Of a stretch of 64,000 bases of DNA, positions 23,036 through 33,649 are shown one piece after another. Both the position numbers and the translations under genes were made by a program. This DNA comes from Boothiomyces macroporosus (Eukaryota > Chytridiomycota > Chytridiomycetes > Rhizophydiales > Terramycetaceae). Location of the stretch: assembly GCA_027604185.1 (NCBI GenBank), contig JADGKB010000053.1:1-64000 (forward strand), in the 5' to 3' direction. Position 1 is the stretch's first letter, and every line of letters starts with the position of its first letter. Below the pieces are notes generated by a model. It saw only the letters and a list, made by a program, of their open reading frames with translations. It had not been told where the DNA came from and searched no databases.

Positions 23036-26000
23036 ATGTCCAAATACAAGAACAGTTTCGTAGCCTACCCGCGCAAGCCCATATACTCTCAAATAAAAGT
23101 AGATTCCTTAGTATCGTCAAAATTCAAAGTAATTGTATCTGACTACAGTGCTCAGATCATTGGATCGCGCTGCCAGATGATCGACAAAAAGGAATTGGAT
23201 TAATCCCCTTTATAAACGAATCTGAATTTAAATCAACTATCAAGCATGAGCATTCAATGTACACGTTAGGTTTCTTTAATTTGACTCAGTGCATAGCAAG
23301 CCAATACAAGATTACGAATTCTCGAATGACTCTCAATATCTCTCAACCACCACAAGATCTGATCAGATAATAAGAATATGGAAATTACCAGATAAAAGCG
23401 AATACGATTCCAGCAAGTGGATGGATATCGACTCTCCAGAAATATTTCTAGGTGGGCACGAAAAGAAAATTGAAATTATAAAGTATCATCCCACTTGTAA
23501 ATCTATCCTTGTATCTGGTTCATTGTAAGCAACCATAATCTTAGGGATTCGACTGTCAAATTTTGGGATATCTCAAAGTATGAAGAAATGATTTCAATGG
23601 AAGTACCAAATGAAAGTGTGCCCGTCAGTATAGATATAACCGCAGAAGGAAGTTTTGTGCTTGCGGCATCCTCTGATGGTTTGATTCATCTGTACGACCC
23701 CAGAGCTGGAAGCTTTCCAGTAAAAGTAACCTTTTTGTGACCTAGTCGTGGCTGTCAAACCATAACACTGCAAAAAATATTAGGCTAGCTTCTGTTCCAC
23801 ATTGGGACTATAATTACTTGATTAGCACTGGATTTAGTAGCCAAAACAATGATAGAGAAATTAAACTCTATGATATTCGAAATCTCCAGAGCACTTTGGA
23901 TAAGCCACTTAAAGTTCCCTCTGGATCTGCTCCAATGATTCCAATTTGTGATAAATCACTTCCAATTGTTTATATTTGTATGAAGGGGGAAGGAATTAGA
24001 TTATATCAGTTGGAAAATGGAGAATTAACCTTCCAAAATGCTCCAAAATTTGAAAGACAGTTGGTATTCCTTTTTCTAAACAAAGGTTGACATTCAGCTC
24101 CTACCGAAAGATTCATGTGATAGAGCAAAGGTCGAAATTGCGAGGTTTTTATTTTTGGGGTAAACTTCCCTAATTGTAGAGTAGATAAAACTCTAGATTT
24201 CAATTCCATTTCTATTCCCCGTAAGCCAGATAGCAATAATCAAGACCTATATCCACCTTCAATATTGAAAAATGATATTAGTGTAGAAGCATGGCTACGA
24301 GGAGACACCGAACAAGCCTTAAATTTAATTACTACAATCAAACCAACATTAACTGTAAAGGATAAAGTAGAAAAACAACTTCAAATTCAAAAAGAATCTT
24401 TAGCGAAAGTATTAGTTCAAAAATGGGTTGACTGTACTATCTTATTAAAATCAAATACCCTATATTTGGGCTTGAAAAATAATTATGAATTGAAATTAAT
24501 TGGAAATATTAGTCACATAACTAAACCGCCATCTATCAATCATGCAATGAAATCTATTGATATTGAAATTAAAAACATATTGTACAAAATAATGTTCAGT
24601 TCTGAGGATGAATTGAGCGAGTGGAGTGATATATTTTCAAGGTTAACCAACTTACCAAAATTACCAAAACAAAATACACATGCTCTTCTTCTAGATCAGC
24701 TGGTTGTATACGGAGCAAGTGAAGATCCTCGAAAAGCATTAGAGAAAAATTTAGTCACTTTAAGTGAGAGTGGAATGATTCATATATACCAACCTGATAT
24801 GAAGTTGTATCTTGCAGGTTCAGATCCCAAACTGACCTTGAACATGGGAAAGGTACAAAGTATAGCACAAAAAAATTTGAAATACCTGGCTTTCTATTTC
24901 GAAGATTCAATTTACCATTTGGAGTACAATAATGAGCATAGTTTGAATCTTTGGTTGGAACAAATATCTAATTATAACCACCCAAAATTATCAAAGCTAC
25001 TTTACGAAGGCTTCTGCTTCGCTTCGATCGATAGTTCAACGAGCGAAAAGAGATGGTTAGTAATTTTCGAGGATTTCATGGTATATACTCTTAATCAATT
25101 TTCTTCAAAGTACCTATTAAAAATTACTGGAGAAAACTGGACCGATCTTCCAATCACCAATGATATTGCGCAGTGTGTTATTGACTTTCTTTATTTAGGA
25201 AAGCGAATGAGGCTTGCCTGCAACGAAAACTATTCAGTAATCTTTTCTAATAGTAGAGCTGGGCTAATGCATTTGATCTTTTCAGGAATTTCAATTACAA
25301 TTTCTTCCTAACAAATGACATAGATAAGGAAGATTTCGTAAAATTTACCAAAGATCGGAATTACACATTTCCCAGTAAAACCGTGCGTGAACTCAACAAC
25401 ACTGGGACTGGATATGCTAGCAATCCCCTTCTTATAAAAGTGGTACCTTCCAATAACTCTTTTTGGGCAGAAACTATTTCACTGTTAAATGTCAAACTAG
25501 AAGATAAATGCTGCGTAGTAGGAGATGCTGGAGATAAATTATATGTATGGTCTTCAAAAGATGCTTCCAAGTTATGTCAAGCAGAAGCTGTGTCTATCGC
25601 GTCCACAATTCGCAAGGACCGTGGATGTAAGCCTGTACTGCTCTTTACTGATGAGGCAGCAATCAAGAATTCCTTCTACAAATTGCTTGGAAAAGATCTT
25701 GATGTCGCACAAAGACTGGAAAACATGTTCGTAGAGCACCAAAATAAAATATTCAAATTGCGTTCGATTGGTGAAGCAATACACAGAACATTTCTGAAAC
25801 AATATGAAGGGATTGTCACTTCAAGATCAATCTTAACTAGCTCTTGTATTGTCGTATGTGGACACGAAGTATACTGTTGGTATCAAAACAACCAAGACAT
25901 ATCGGAAAAAAACCTCATCCTGGCTGGGGCAAAAAGCTTGGCCCAAGCACTTTCAAAAAGATGTTCACTAGTTATATTTGGAGAGGAATATGAAGGAAGA

Positions 26001-27433
26001 GAAAGTGCTCTGTTTAAAAAGAAATTTTGTGATTTCGTACTTGAACTCCCAATCAATTTGCGTTTGGATGATGGAGTACCAGCAGGATCGATTGCCAAGT
26101 CGATCATTCAGGAGAAAATAGATTTCAAAGATTTGCTCAAACTTAAACACACACTGGAGAGTTCTACTGTTTATAGGACAAAGTCAATTGAAACATATAT
26201 AATCAGAAATTTCGAGCGTATTCCTTTCAACGCTGTGGTTGACTCAAAGCATGGTTTAATGATGCTAAGTCGGGCAGAGAGCTATCTTTTTGTTCATTGC
26301 TATACAACAGATACCAGTAAAATTGAAAAATGCACATTGTATTTCTGGCAGGGGTCATTGTCTTCTATAATAGACAAAGGAACTAGTGCATTTCTTGCTG
26401 TGGAAGTGGGAAAGGAAAAGCAGTGTGATGTAACACAACAGCGACTGGTGGAAGGAAAAGGTAAATTTTACAATAACATTTGAACCGGTTCAGCTTTTCA
26501 AGATTTTTGATTGCAAATACTTTTTACTGCTGAACAGCACCACCACATTTCCAGATAATGAAAAACTGATTCATAAAATAGTTGAAATTCGACTGATGCC
26601 AGAAACAGGGATAATTCGAGGATTAGAAGTGTCAAAGGAATGTGATGGCTGTTTAATTTTAGATTTAATTCAATCTAACTACTCTAGTTTAATTGTATTT
26701 GGTCAAAATTACTATTCATCCTGGAAAGGCAACTATTCACCCAGTGTTGAACAAGGTGTAATTGAAACAATTGGCTCCAAATTAAAGGCTAATGTAGTGA
26801 ATGAAGTTCAATTCGCAAATTTGGAATTCCTAAAGGAGATTGAAGTCATGAGTAACAAGTTTGATTCCAGGCTCTTCCTCTTCAGTAATTCTACTGGAGT
26901 TGTTTCAGGATCAGAAATTGTGAATTTTACTCAAGACGATCTTGAAGGCAGTATTGTGGGAGTATTGACGAATGAAATCAATATTTACATTTGGGTGGGA
27001 GATGCGAGTCAGCCAAATCTCCTTAAATTTGTTCTGGAAATATTGAAGGTAACTCAGAACTTAAATATTGGAGTACATGATTGGGTACGTGGATTCAAAG
27101 TTTATTTGCAAAGTAATTTATGCATATCAGGAGCCCTTAGAATTTGTTCAATTCTTTCATGGGTGGAATAATCTCAAATTCCCAAGTGACAAAAAGAATT
27201 TGAAACAAATGCATGAGGAATTTGATTTAGTTTATGAGAGACTACATCGACAGTTCTATACTAAAGAGCAGCTAATCTCAAAAGACATTCCTGGACACTT
27301 GGACAAAACCAAACTTGAACTGTATCTTAATGACACCGAATTTCAGGCAACTTTTTCGATATCAAAAAAAGACTACGAGAATTTACCACTTTGGAAAAGA
27401 GAGACAATAAAGAAAAAGCAAGGTTTTTATTAA
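23036..27433 (+). CDS. Villidin-like actin regulator (coronin WD40 + PH + gelsolin + villin headpiece)
   Basis: Exons: 23036-23128, 23149-23279, 23300-23524, 23545-23725, 23746-24063, 24086-24159, 24180-25236, 25257-26460, 26483-27048, 27074-27433 (1402 aa). Order: WD40 repeats (about 1-330, e.g. IIRIWKLPD, STVKFWDISKYEE, DREIKLYDIRN), PH-like domains (about 400-720, one ending in SSWANAFDLF), gelsolin-type repeats (about 740-1320, with VYCWYQNN-type and FHGWNN blocks) and a C-terminal villin headpiece ending LPLWKRETIKKKQGFY. The architecture is known from Dictyostelium villidin, a membrane-cytoskeleton protein. The eighth intron (26461-26482) has a GT donor but ends in TG. The last intron is 25 nt, longer than the norm. 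I start at 23036 because an upstream ATG (22983) needs an atypical intron. Confidence 0.9.
26461..26482 (+). other. Apparent intron with GT...TG ends
   Basis: The gelsolin-family block VEGKEPVQLFKIF is obtained only if these 22 nt are removed. The segment begins GTAAATTTTAC and ends ACATTTG, with no AG before 26492. A canonical alternative is a 46-nt intron, 26448-26493, which deletes the conserved VEGKEPVQ. Confidence 0.6.
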
Positions 27434-27441
27434 TATAAGCT

Positions 27442-29036
27442 CTAAATTGATACTTCTTTTTCATGCAGATGAGGAGAAATATAATGTGTTCTGGCGTGTG
27501 TAATCCAGTATAACCATGCAATCAGAGCCGTGGCAACGAACACTACTGGTGTGTAGTTAAAGTTCGTAGCATCCACAGGGAAGCTAACAGGAAGAAGGAA
27601 CAGACAGGAGGTAAACACAAGGGATACACTACTTACAATTCCACATGGAATAGCAAAATTTCCAAGGCTGAAATAACTAGGCTGGAAATGATTTCTGTAG
27701 GTGGTTAATCGTAAGATAATTGGAATGGCGTAGGAAATTTGAAACCCAATGGTAGATATAGATGTCACTGCAATGAATGCGTTCGAACTGATCAACTGCA
27801 GGAGTATCAAAATCTCTCCCATGAGAAAAGTAGTTAAGACTGCCCAGCCTGGAACTTGGTTGAATTCGTGCACATGCTTAATTTGCGTAGAAAAAGGGAT
27901 TCCATTATCCCTTGCCAATGCGTAGGCCATTCTCACAGTTACGGTCAAGGAAGACATACCAGAGAAAAGCAAGTTGATTGACATTACAATAGCTAGCGCT
28001 AAAGCTGCGTTGCTGTTGACACATTGCTGAAATATTCCAAACACACCTGATCTAGAGAGTTAAAATTGTTTACCCATTATTTAGAAATGTGTCAATATCA
28101 GAAGCTGTTAAGGAAACAAGTGAAAGTAGAAAGCAAAAACCAATAAACCCAGTTGCGGCACAAGTATATAGGATTCCTTTCGGAACAGACTTTTCAGCAT
28201 CTAAAGTTTCTTCAGACAAATGGCCTGCAGCTTCTAATGGTTAGACATAGTTACCATAGCCAGTGAATGAATAAAATGCTGATAAAGTTCCAATCAGCAC
28301 AACGTATCCAAAGGATTCAATTGATGTACCATTGTAAGTTTCAGTGAACATTTCTCCCAAGGTAGTTTGAGAAATTGAACGTTCGCAAGATATATACATG
28401 GTAAGAATTACAGCAGCCGTACTTCCAAATTGCCAAAACGCTCCAAGGTAGTTGATATATCCTTGAATATCAACGCGAAGCAAATTGTAGAGTGACCAGT
28501 AAGCCAAGACGCCTGTGGACAGTGCAACTTGCTGATTGTTAGTTAATTGATCTGTTCCAGCAATGAAAAGAATGGCATTGATGAAGGTCGCGAACGATGA
28601 TGCAAAGAACGCATCCGCAGCAGAATTGCCTGTAGTTAATAAGTTTTTACCCATCAAGTTAAACCATCCGTCGACATAACCAACAAACCGTGAACCCATA
28701 ACTGCAGACCAATAATAAACAGATCCAGCCTAAGTTTAAAGATGTTTGTACGGATGGGAACTTGGACCCTATTTCTGACATGCTCAAACCAGTCATAATC
28801 GTCAAAACACACACTCCAATCCAAGACCATAGTACAACTGCAGGGCCCCCAGTTGCTATTGCTGTCGGATATAAGGGTATAAGGGATGAAATTACTGCAA
28901 CAGCTGTGAATGACGTTGAAAATGTCATTAACACGTTCATTCCACGGTACAACTCCTGCTTATATCCAAGTTCACTCAATTTCTCCACATCTTCTTCTGA
29001 TGCTAGGGTGTTCTTGGACTGATAAACAAACGACAT
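27442..29036 (-). CDS. APC-superfamily amino-acid permease
   Basis: Exons (minus): 29036-28752, 28729-28255, 28233-28074, 28051-27442 (509 aa). Twelve-helix plasma-membrane transporter of the amino acid/polyamine/choline (GABA/choline permease) type. Landmarks: N-terminal ELGYKQELYRGMNVLMTFSTSF, GSKFPSAGSVYYWSA after splicing (the usual FP-T-S-GG-YYW block), FTGYEAAGHLSEET, MSSLTVTVRMAYALARDNGIPF. The C-tail is short and charged. Its stop is 8 bp from the stop of the convergent villidin-like gene. Substrate is not predictable from sequence; the GAVRMAYAFARD-type block is usual for the fungal GABA/choline group. Confidence 0.92.
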
Positions 29037-29260
29037 TAAAAAAGACAAGATCTCAAGTGAAAAATCAGGTGATCTACTTAGCCTCCAATTGATCGGAGAT
29101 ATGAAAGGAATTTACTAGCAAGGTTTGATCCGCTTTCCAATCAGGATTTCTACTTGTGGTGGTAGTTAGGCTTAAATTAGCATCAATCATTATTTTTTGC
29201 CACTGAAACCCCTCAAAGAGGCGTGGTGCATGATTGCCGCCTCATTTCTCGGCAACAGAC

Positions 29261-29270
29261 TATTTATAAC
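29261..29270 (+). promoter_or_regulatory. TATA-like element of first 7TM gene
   Basis: TATTTATAAC lies 24 bp before the ATG at 29294. A similar TATA-like element precedes the paralogue, which supports a real core promoter. Confidence 0.4.
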
Positions 29271-29293
29271 AGACATTGATCTGTCAAAATGAT

Positions 29294-30148
29294 ATGACAG
29301 ATAGACAGCCTGGTGCTTACAGAACAATTGGTGGGCTATTGATTGGGTTGGGGATTCACAACATACTCTGTGCCATATTTGTGTTAGCCCAAAAATCACA
29401 AAGAGGTGCTCAGAGCGCAATATGGTATCTCTCTCTCTTTGCTTCAGTCTCTGTTGTTGCGTTTCTTTCAGTTCAGGTGATGATGCTCGACTTTATGACT
29501 TCTCCCTATGCTGCACCCGATTGGTATATCGGGCTACTGCTAATGCTGAACTGGGCCTTTCATTTTCTTTCAGGCGTTTCAATTTCAATCATTTTACTCA
29601 GTAGACTTCGGATCTTCTACAATGGCTATACGGTAATGATCAAATCCATGACATTACTATTGGTATTGGTCATTCTGGTTAAAGGGGTTTCAAACGGACT
29701 GGGAGTTTACTGTACATACGGTGTGTTTTCCAATCAATACTTGCAATACGAAGATCATCCCCTGTTTTCTTTGGCAGAATCGCTCGCAGCTGGCGCTGGG
29801 GTGGTGGAAGGCGTGTTTTCCATTGTAGGGTCAATTTCATTCTTGAATGCATTGTTCACGTCCTTTATAGACAAATCTACCTTTGTTAAGGGCGTATTGG
29901 TCAAACACGAAGGCTACCGATTGATGATTATTCTAATTTTGCACACCCTAACTTCAGTTTTGTTGCTATACAATGCAATCTCATACCAAAGCCAGTATTC
30001 GCTACTGGCATTCTACATTCCATCCTGGAACTATGGTCTGGAAGTTTATACATTTTTGGAAATGACATACCACTCTGCAAAGAACATTATTCTTGACCAG
30101 CAAGCAACTGCTCAACAAAAAAGCAGATCTCACAGCAAGAGCGCTTAA
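29294..30148 (+). CDS. Seven-helix membrane protein, family not recognised (copy 1)
   Basis: Intronless, 284 aa. Seven hydrophobic segments can be counted, beginning AYRTIGGLLIGLGIHN. Conserved with its neighbour at 30592 are the blocks DFxTSPYAxPDW before helix 3, LLSRLRIFY, KGVLVKHEGYRL, FYIPSWNYGLEVYTFLEMTY and a lysine- and serine-rich tail. The topology resembles GPCR-like or fungal 7TM proteins, but I cannot assign it to a named family. The polar tail ends QQKSRSHSKSA. It forms a tandem pair with the next gene, probably by duplication, and both have TATA-like promoters. Role unknown; a sensor or receptor is only a guess. Confidence 0.8.
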   Translation: MTDRQPGAYRTIGGLLIGLGIHNILCAIFVLAQKSQRGAQSAIWYLSLFASVSVVAFLSVQVMMLDFMTSPYAAPDWYIGLLLMLNWAFHFLSGVSISIILLSRLRIFYNGYTVMIKSMTLLLVLVILVKGVSNGLGVYCTYGVFSNQYLQYEDHPLFSLAESLAAGAGVVEGVFSIVGSISFLNALFTSFIDKSTFVKGVLVKHEGYRLMIILILHTLTSVLLLYNAISYQSQYSLLAFYIPSWNYGLEVYTFLEMTYHSAKNIILDQQATAQQKSRSHSKSA

Positions 30149-30591
30149 TAAACATGACTTTGCATTCTGACTTTTAGCTTTTGAATCGGGTGGGTATCGG
30201 CTATTGGAAGATGAACTTCAAAATGTGGACTAATTTACAAGATTATTTCTAGTCGCTTTAGTGCATCGAAGAGTTGAAGATTAAAATCATGCTTGTGAAA
30301 TGCTGCTCACAAGAGCTGCGATGGTCAGGGGTGTCGTTCTTTGGTTCATCAAATTGGGAACCAAGCCCCGCTTCTATGGTCATTGAATCAATCATGGACC
30401 AGAACTTCCCAACTAAACACATATTCAACGATGAAATGAAGGACGGAATTCCTTCATGGTCGACCTCTCAAACCTGTAATGCGGTCAAACTATTGGGCGG
30501 TTCCAAAAAGGACGCTGAAAGAAAAAATCCGGGGACCTTGAAAAGCGCAGATATATAAAGGTCGTTCGCACAGTTTTGTGTTACAATTGCA
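30149..30591. other. Intergenic between the 7TM paralogues
   Basis: A 94-codon open frame at 30274-30558 has no family-like content and overlaps the TATA box of the next gene, so I treat it as chance. No other feature is seen except the TATA-like element near the right end. Confidence 0.4.
30552..30560 (+). promoter_or_regulatory. TATA box of second 7TM gene
   Basis: TATATAAAG lies 31 bp upstream of the ATG at 30592, the best match to a TATA consensus in the window. Confidence 0.55.
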
Positions 30592-32405
30592 ATGATTCGA
30601 CAAGAGAGTGCGTACAGAGCATTCGCAGCATTGATGCTTGGAATTGCAGTTCACAACTATTCAAGCTCAGGGTTACTGCTGATATCAAAAGCTGATAAAG
30701 CAAACACAGGATGGATTTGGAGACTTTCATGTTTGGCTTGGCTATTCAGTGTTGGCTTCTTGATTGTACAAATGATTATTTTGGACTTTCTTACATCCCC
30801 ATATGCCGTTCCGGACTGGTGGGTTGGGCTGGTGGTTTTGCTCAACTTTCTCTTCCACTACTTGGGGGCTCTGTTAATTGCCTGGACGCTTTTAATCAGA
30901 CTGAGAGTGTTTTATCCAGTAATTTATCGCTAATGTAGAACTCTTCGTTATATGTAATTTCTATGGTTATCCTCCTAGTTACCATTTTTGTTTCCAGGAC
31001 CATTTCAGATATGACTGGTGTCTATATTAGTTACACAGTGGTCCAAAACAAATATTTGGCCTATGAGCAACACCCATACTTTCCTTTTTGCGAAAAGGTC
31101 ACTGCTGTTTCTGCAATCATAGAAGCCATCTATTCCACATTGGGATCCCTTGGATTTTTGAACTCACTGGCAGAAGCTGTACAGTCCAACAAGAAAAGTT
31201 TCTTTGTGAATGTACTGGTGAAGCACGAGGGTTACAGACTTGTGTTGATTGTAGTTTTACAGTGCCTCACGGCCATTCTTTTGTTGTGGGAATCAATCTT
31301 TGGAAGAACTGTTGTTACCAATTCTGCCCTTTACATTCCATCCTGGACTTATTCCCTTGAATTGGTAGCTTTCTTGGAATTGTCTTATGTTACCGCAAAG
31401 AAGATTATGCTGGAACAGTCGCACACTCCATCTTACCGTGCATCTTCCCACGAAAAGAGATCAAAAATTGATTCTGAACCGCACTTTGAATCCGGGAAAG
31501 TCTCATCCGATTTCCAACGTCCAACGTCCCCTCAATTCATTGACTTTGAAAGCGGTAAAAGATCTGCTGAAATTAACCGACTTCAACAAGAAAGACACAC
31601 ACCAGCTTATAACCCACTAAAGGAATATAATCAAGAATTTATGCCAGAAAATGTTACCAGTGTTACCAGTGTCTATCAAGATGATTCCAAGCATTTCGTA
31701 GATTATGAAAGTGGGAAAAGATCTGCAGATATTGCCAGGGAAGAAACTGCAAGAAGACAACCATTGTCACCAAAGTTGGAGCGTTCCATTCCTCAAAACC
31801 CTTACGATCCACTGCAAAATTATAGCAGAGATTTCATAATGCGAAAAGATTCTCTTGCAACTTCAGTTCCTACTAAAGTAAATCCTACATCGCCTGTCCT
31901 AGGCAAAGAAAGAATTCCCTCACACGCCTACTCTTCTTCCCCAGTGTCTGAAAAGAATTCGCCAGAAATGCAAGCTGCAATCCCAGAACCTGCAATGCCA
32001 CAGCAATCGGTATATACATATGATTATTCATCAAGAAAGCCAGTCGCCAGAGCTGAACCAGAACCAGTGAGTTCACCTGTTCTTACCCCAATTCAACAAG
32101 CCCTCCAGCGCACTGCATCCCCTCTGTCTGCTCCGCCAACCCTTTCAAATATCTACAAAGATTACTCTTATGAAGAAACATTCAAGAATTCCTCTGACAA
32201 TTCAAGCCCAAATTCAGTAGGATCACATAATTACAACACTCAATCTATACAGGCATTCACCAACGGCCAGAACTCACCAGTTGGAAGCTCGCCTACTAGT
32301 CCATCCCAAAATACTTATGATTATGCGAAGCAGTCCATTCAAAGTAGCGTAGTTTCCCCATACCGCCCGCCATCAAAGAATTCCAGAAGGAACCAGTATC
32401 AATAG
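30592..32405 (+). CDS. Seven-helix membrane protein with long disordered tail (copy 2)
   Basis: Exons: 30592-30918, 30939-32405 (597 aa). The first 285 residues parallel copy 1: HNYSSSGLL, DFLTSPYAVPDWWVGL, LIRLRVFY, NVLVKHEGYRLVLIVVLQ, YIPSWTYSLELVAFLELSY. A 20-nt intron after RVFYP is absent from copy 1. The remaining 300 residues are hydrophilic, rich in Ser, Pro, Asn and Gln, with a repeated motif F-x-SGK-S/RS (HFESGKVSSDF, DFESGKRSAEI, DYESGKRSADI) spaced by about 20-70 residues and Y-x-PL-x-x-Y elements. Such a tail may bind adaptors or be phosphorylated. Family and ligand unknown. Confidence 0.82.
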
Positions 32406-32495
32406 AATAAAGTGATTTTTTGTTATAAATGACCGTTTATCCTAATCATTTGGCGGTGCAGTGGGCTGATCGAATTTTCACATTTTTTAAAACTC

Positions 32496-32924
32496 ATGAT
32501 ACAAACTGAAAAAGATATCGCTGCCCCAATCGACTCTGTCTGGCAGCACTTGTTAAACGCAGAGGAATGGACGCAATGGAACAAGAGACAGTCGTTCCAA
32601 GTAAATGCTTTGGAGCAAGGAGAAGGAATTATTTTTATCAACCAGCAAGAATGGAAAAAGGAGCCTATTGAAATAGAGAAAGCAGAAGAGTATACTCTAC
32701 AGTGGACCGGATATTCATTCATATGGAACTACCGTGAAATTTACAAGTTACAAGCAATTAATACCTCCATCACAAGACTGACGCACGAGCGGGAATACTA
32801 TGGGTATTTAGCAACCATCTTGAGCTGGTTTGGATATCTCTTGATTGATGAAAAGCAAGTCAAGGAAGAAATGCAAGAGGTCAACCATGACTTTAAGCTA
32901 TACTGCGAAGCAAATAAAAACTAA
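32496..32924 (+). CDS. SRPBCC/START-like small protein
   Basis: Intronless, 142 aa. Starts MIQTEKDIAAPIDSVWQHLLNAEEWTQWN, the typical first strand and helices of the SRPBCC (Bet v1/polyketide-cyclase-like) lipid-binding fold. Short strands (EGIIFINQQ, YTLQWTGY, SITRLTHEREYYG) and a long C-terminal helix (EKQVKEEMQEVNHDFKLY) follow. Size fits the family. The ligand cannot be predicted. It lies between the 7TM pair and TPGS2 on the same strand. Confidence 0.75.
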   Translation: MIQTEKDIAAPIDSVWQHLLNAEEWTQWNKRQSFQVNALEQGEGIIFINQQEWKKEPIEIEKAEEYTLQWTGYSFIWNYREIYKLQAINTSITRLTHEREYYGYLATILSWFGYLLIDEKQVKEEMQEVNHDFKLYCEANKN

Positions 32925-32944
32925 AGTTTCATAAATTTCGCGTT

Positions 32945-33646
32945 ATGCAAAGGAGAAAGCATGTCGATTCCATGCTATCAGGGCTGGTTCCATATATCGA
33001 ATCGCTCCCCAAAGTACAGAGCGTGAAGCTTACAAAGAAACCTCCAGCTTTGCAGTCAGCAATATCCCTATGGGAGCGAAAGTATCAATTCACTCTTCCT
33101 TCAGATTACAAAACATTTCTAAATATTACAGATGGAATACATTTGATTTGGACTTCATGTTTCTATCAGGATGACATTGTAATCGGAAAGATTAACATTT
33201 CTGGAGTGGACCAACTTGTCCCTTCAAGAATTAATTCAAGTGAAATCCCAAACGCGTTTGTATTGGAAGAGTGTCAACCATATGGAAACACCTGCATGTG
33301 CTTTAAAGAAGACCAGGTTCAAATATGGTTTTACAACTTTGGTAATATTAGAGTTTAATTAGAATCTGAAAGTTGGCTCTATTTGGCGGATTCATTTAGC
33401 AACTATTTCAGGCTTTGCACTGGATCGCTGGGAATAATCGGTTGGCAGTTGTATCAGAAGCTGCCTAACTGGACATTGAATTTCATGTGCTTTTATACTC
33501 CTAAAATGTTGGACATTCTGACAGCTAAAACGAAAAAAATAAAGGAGGAAAGCAAGGAATTGATCACAGTCTCTTCAGATAAAATTCTAAAGATTCTACA
33601 GCTACTAAACCAACAAAGGAAAAGACCGCAGTCAGCAAGAAAGTAG
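32945..33646 (+). CDS. TPGS2: TPGS2-like tubulin polyglutamylase complex subunit
   Basis: Exons: 32945-33341, 33363-33646 (226 aa). Resembles TPGS2 (C18orf10), an SMI1/KNR4-fold subunit of the tubulin polyglutamylase complex that modifies axonemal and centriolar tubulin. Matching blocks: VKLTKKPPALQSAISLWERKY (human TIIEKPPAERHMISSWEQK), LPSDYKTFLNITDGIHLIW (human MPEDVKNFYLMTNGFHMTW), QIWFYNFE, SWLYLADSFSNYFRLC and LGIIGWQLYQ. The C-terminus is basic. The stop codon is only 3 bp from the stop of the convergent Bap31 gene. It fits the other flagellar genes here. The assignment rests on remembered similarity. Confidence 0.8.
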
Positions 33647-33649
33647 ATT

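Noticed and set aside
22983..23055. Upstream start (MKKFKNAR) for the villidin-like gene
   Set aside because: Joining it to the WD40 frame needs a 35-nt intron, unlike the others; the ATG at 23036 is in frame without any intron.
26448..26493. Canonical 46-nt intron in the villidin-like gene
   Set aside because: It keeps the frame and has GT-AG ends but removes the conserved VEGKEPVQ block and is twice the usual length; kept only as an alternative.
30274..30558. 94-codon open frame between the two 7TM genes
   Set aside because: No family-like content, reaches into the TATA region of the next gene, and no partner exon is visible.
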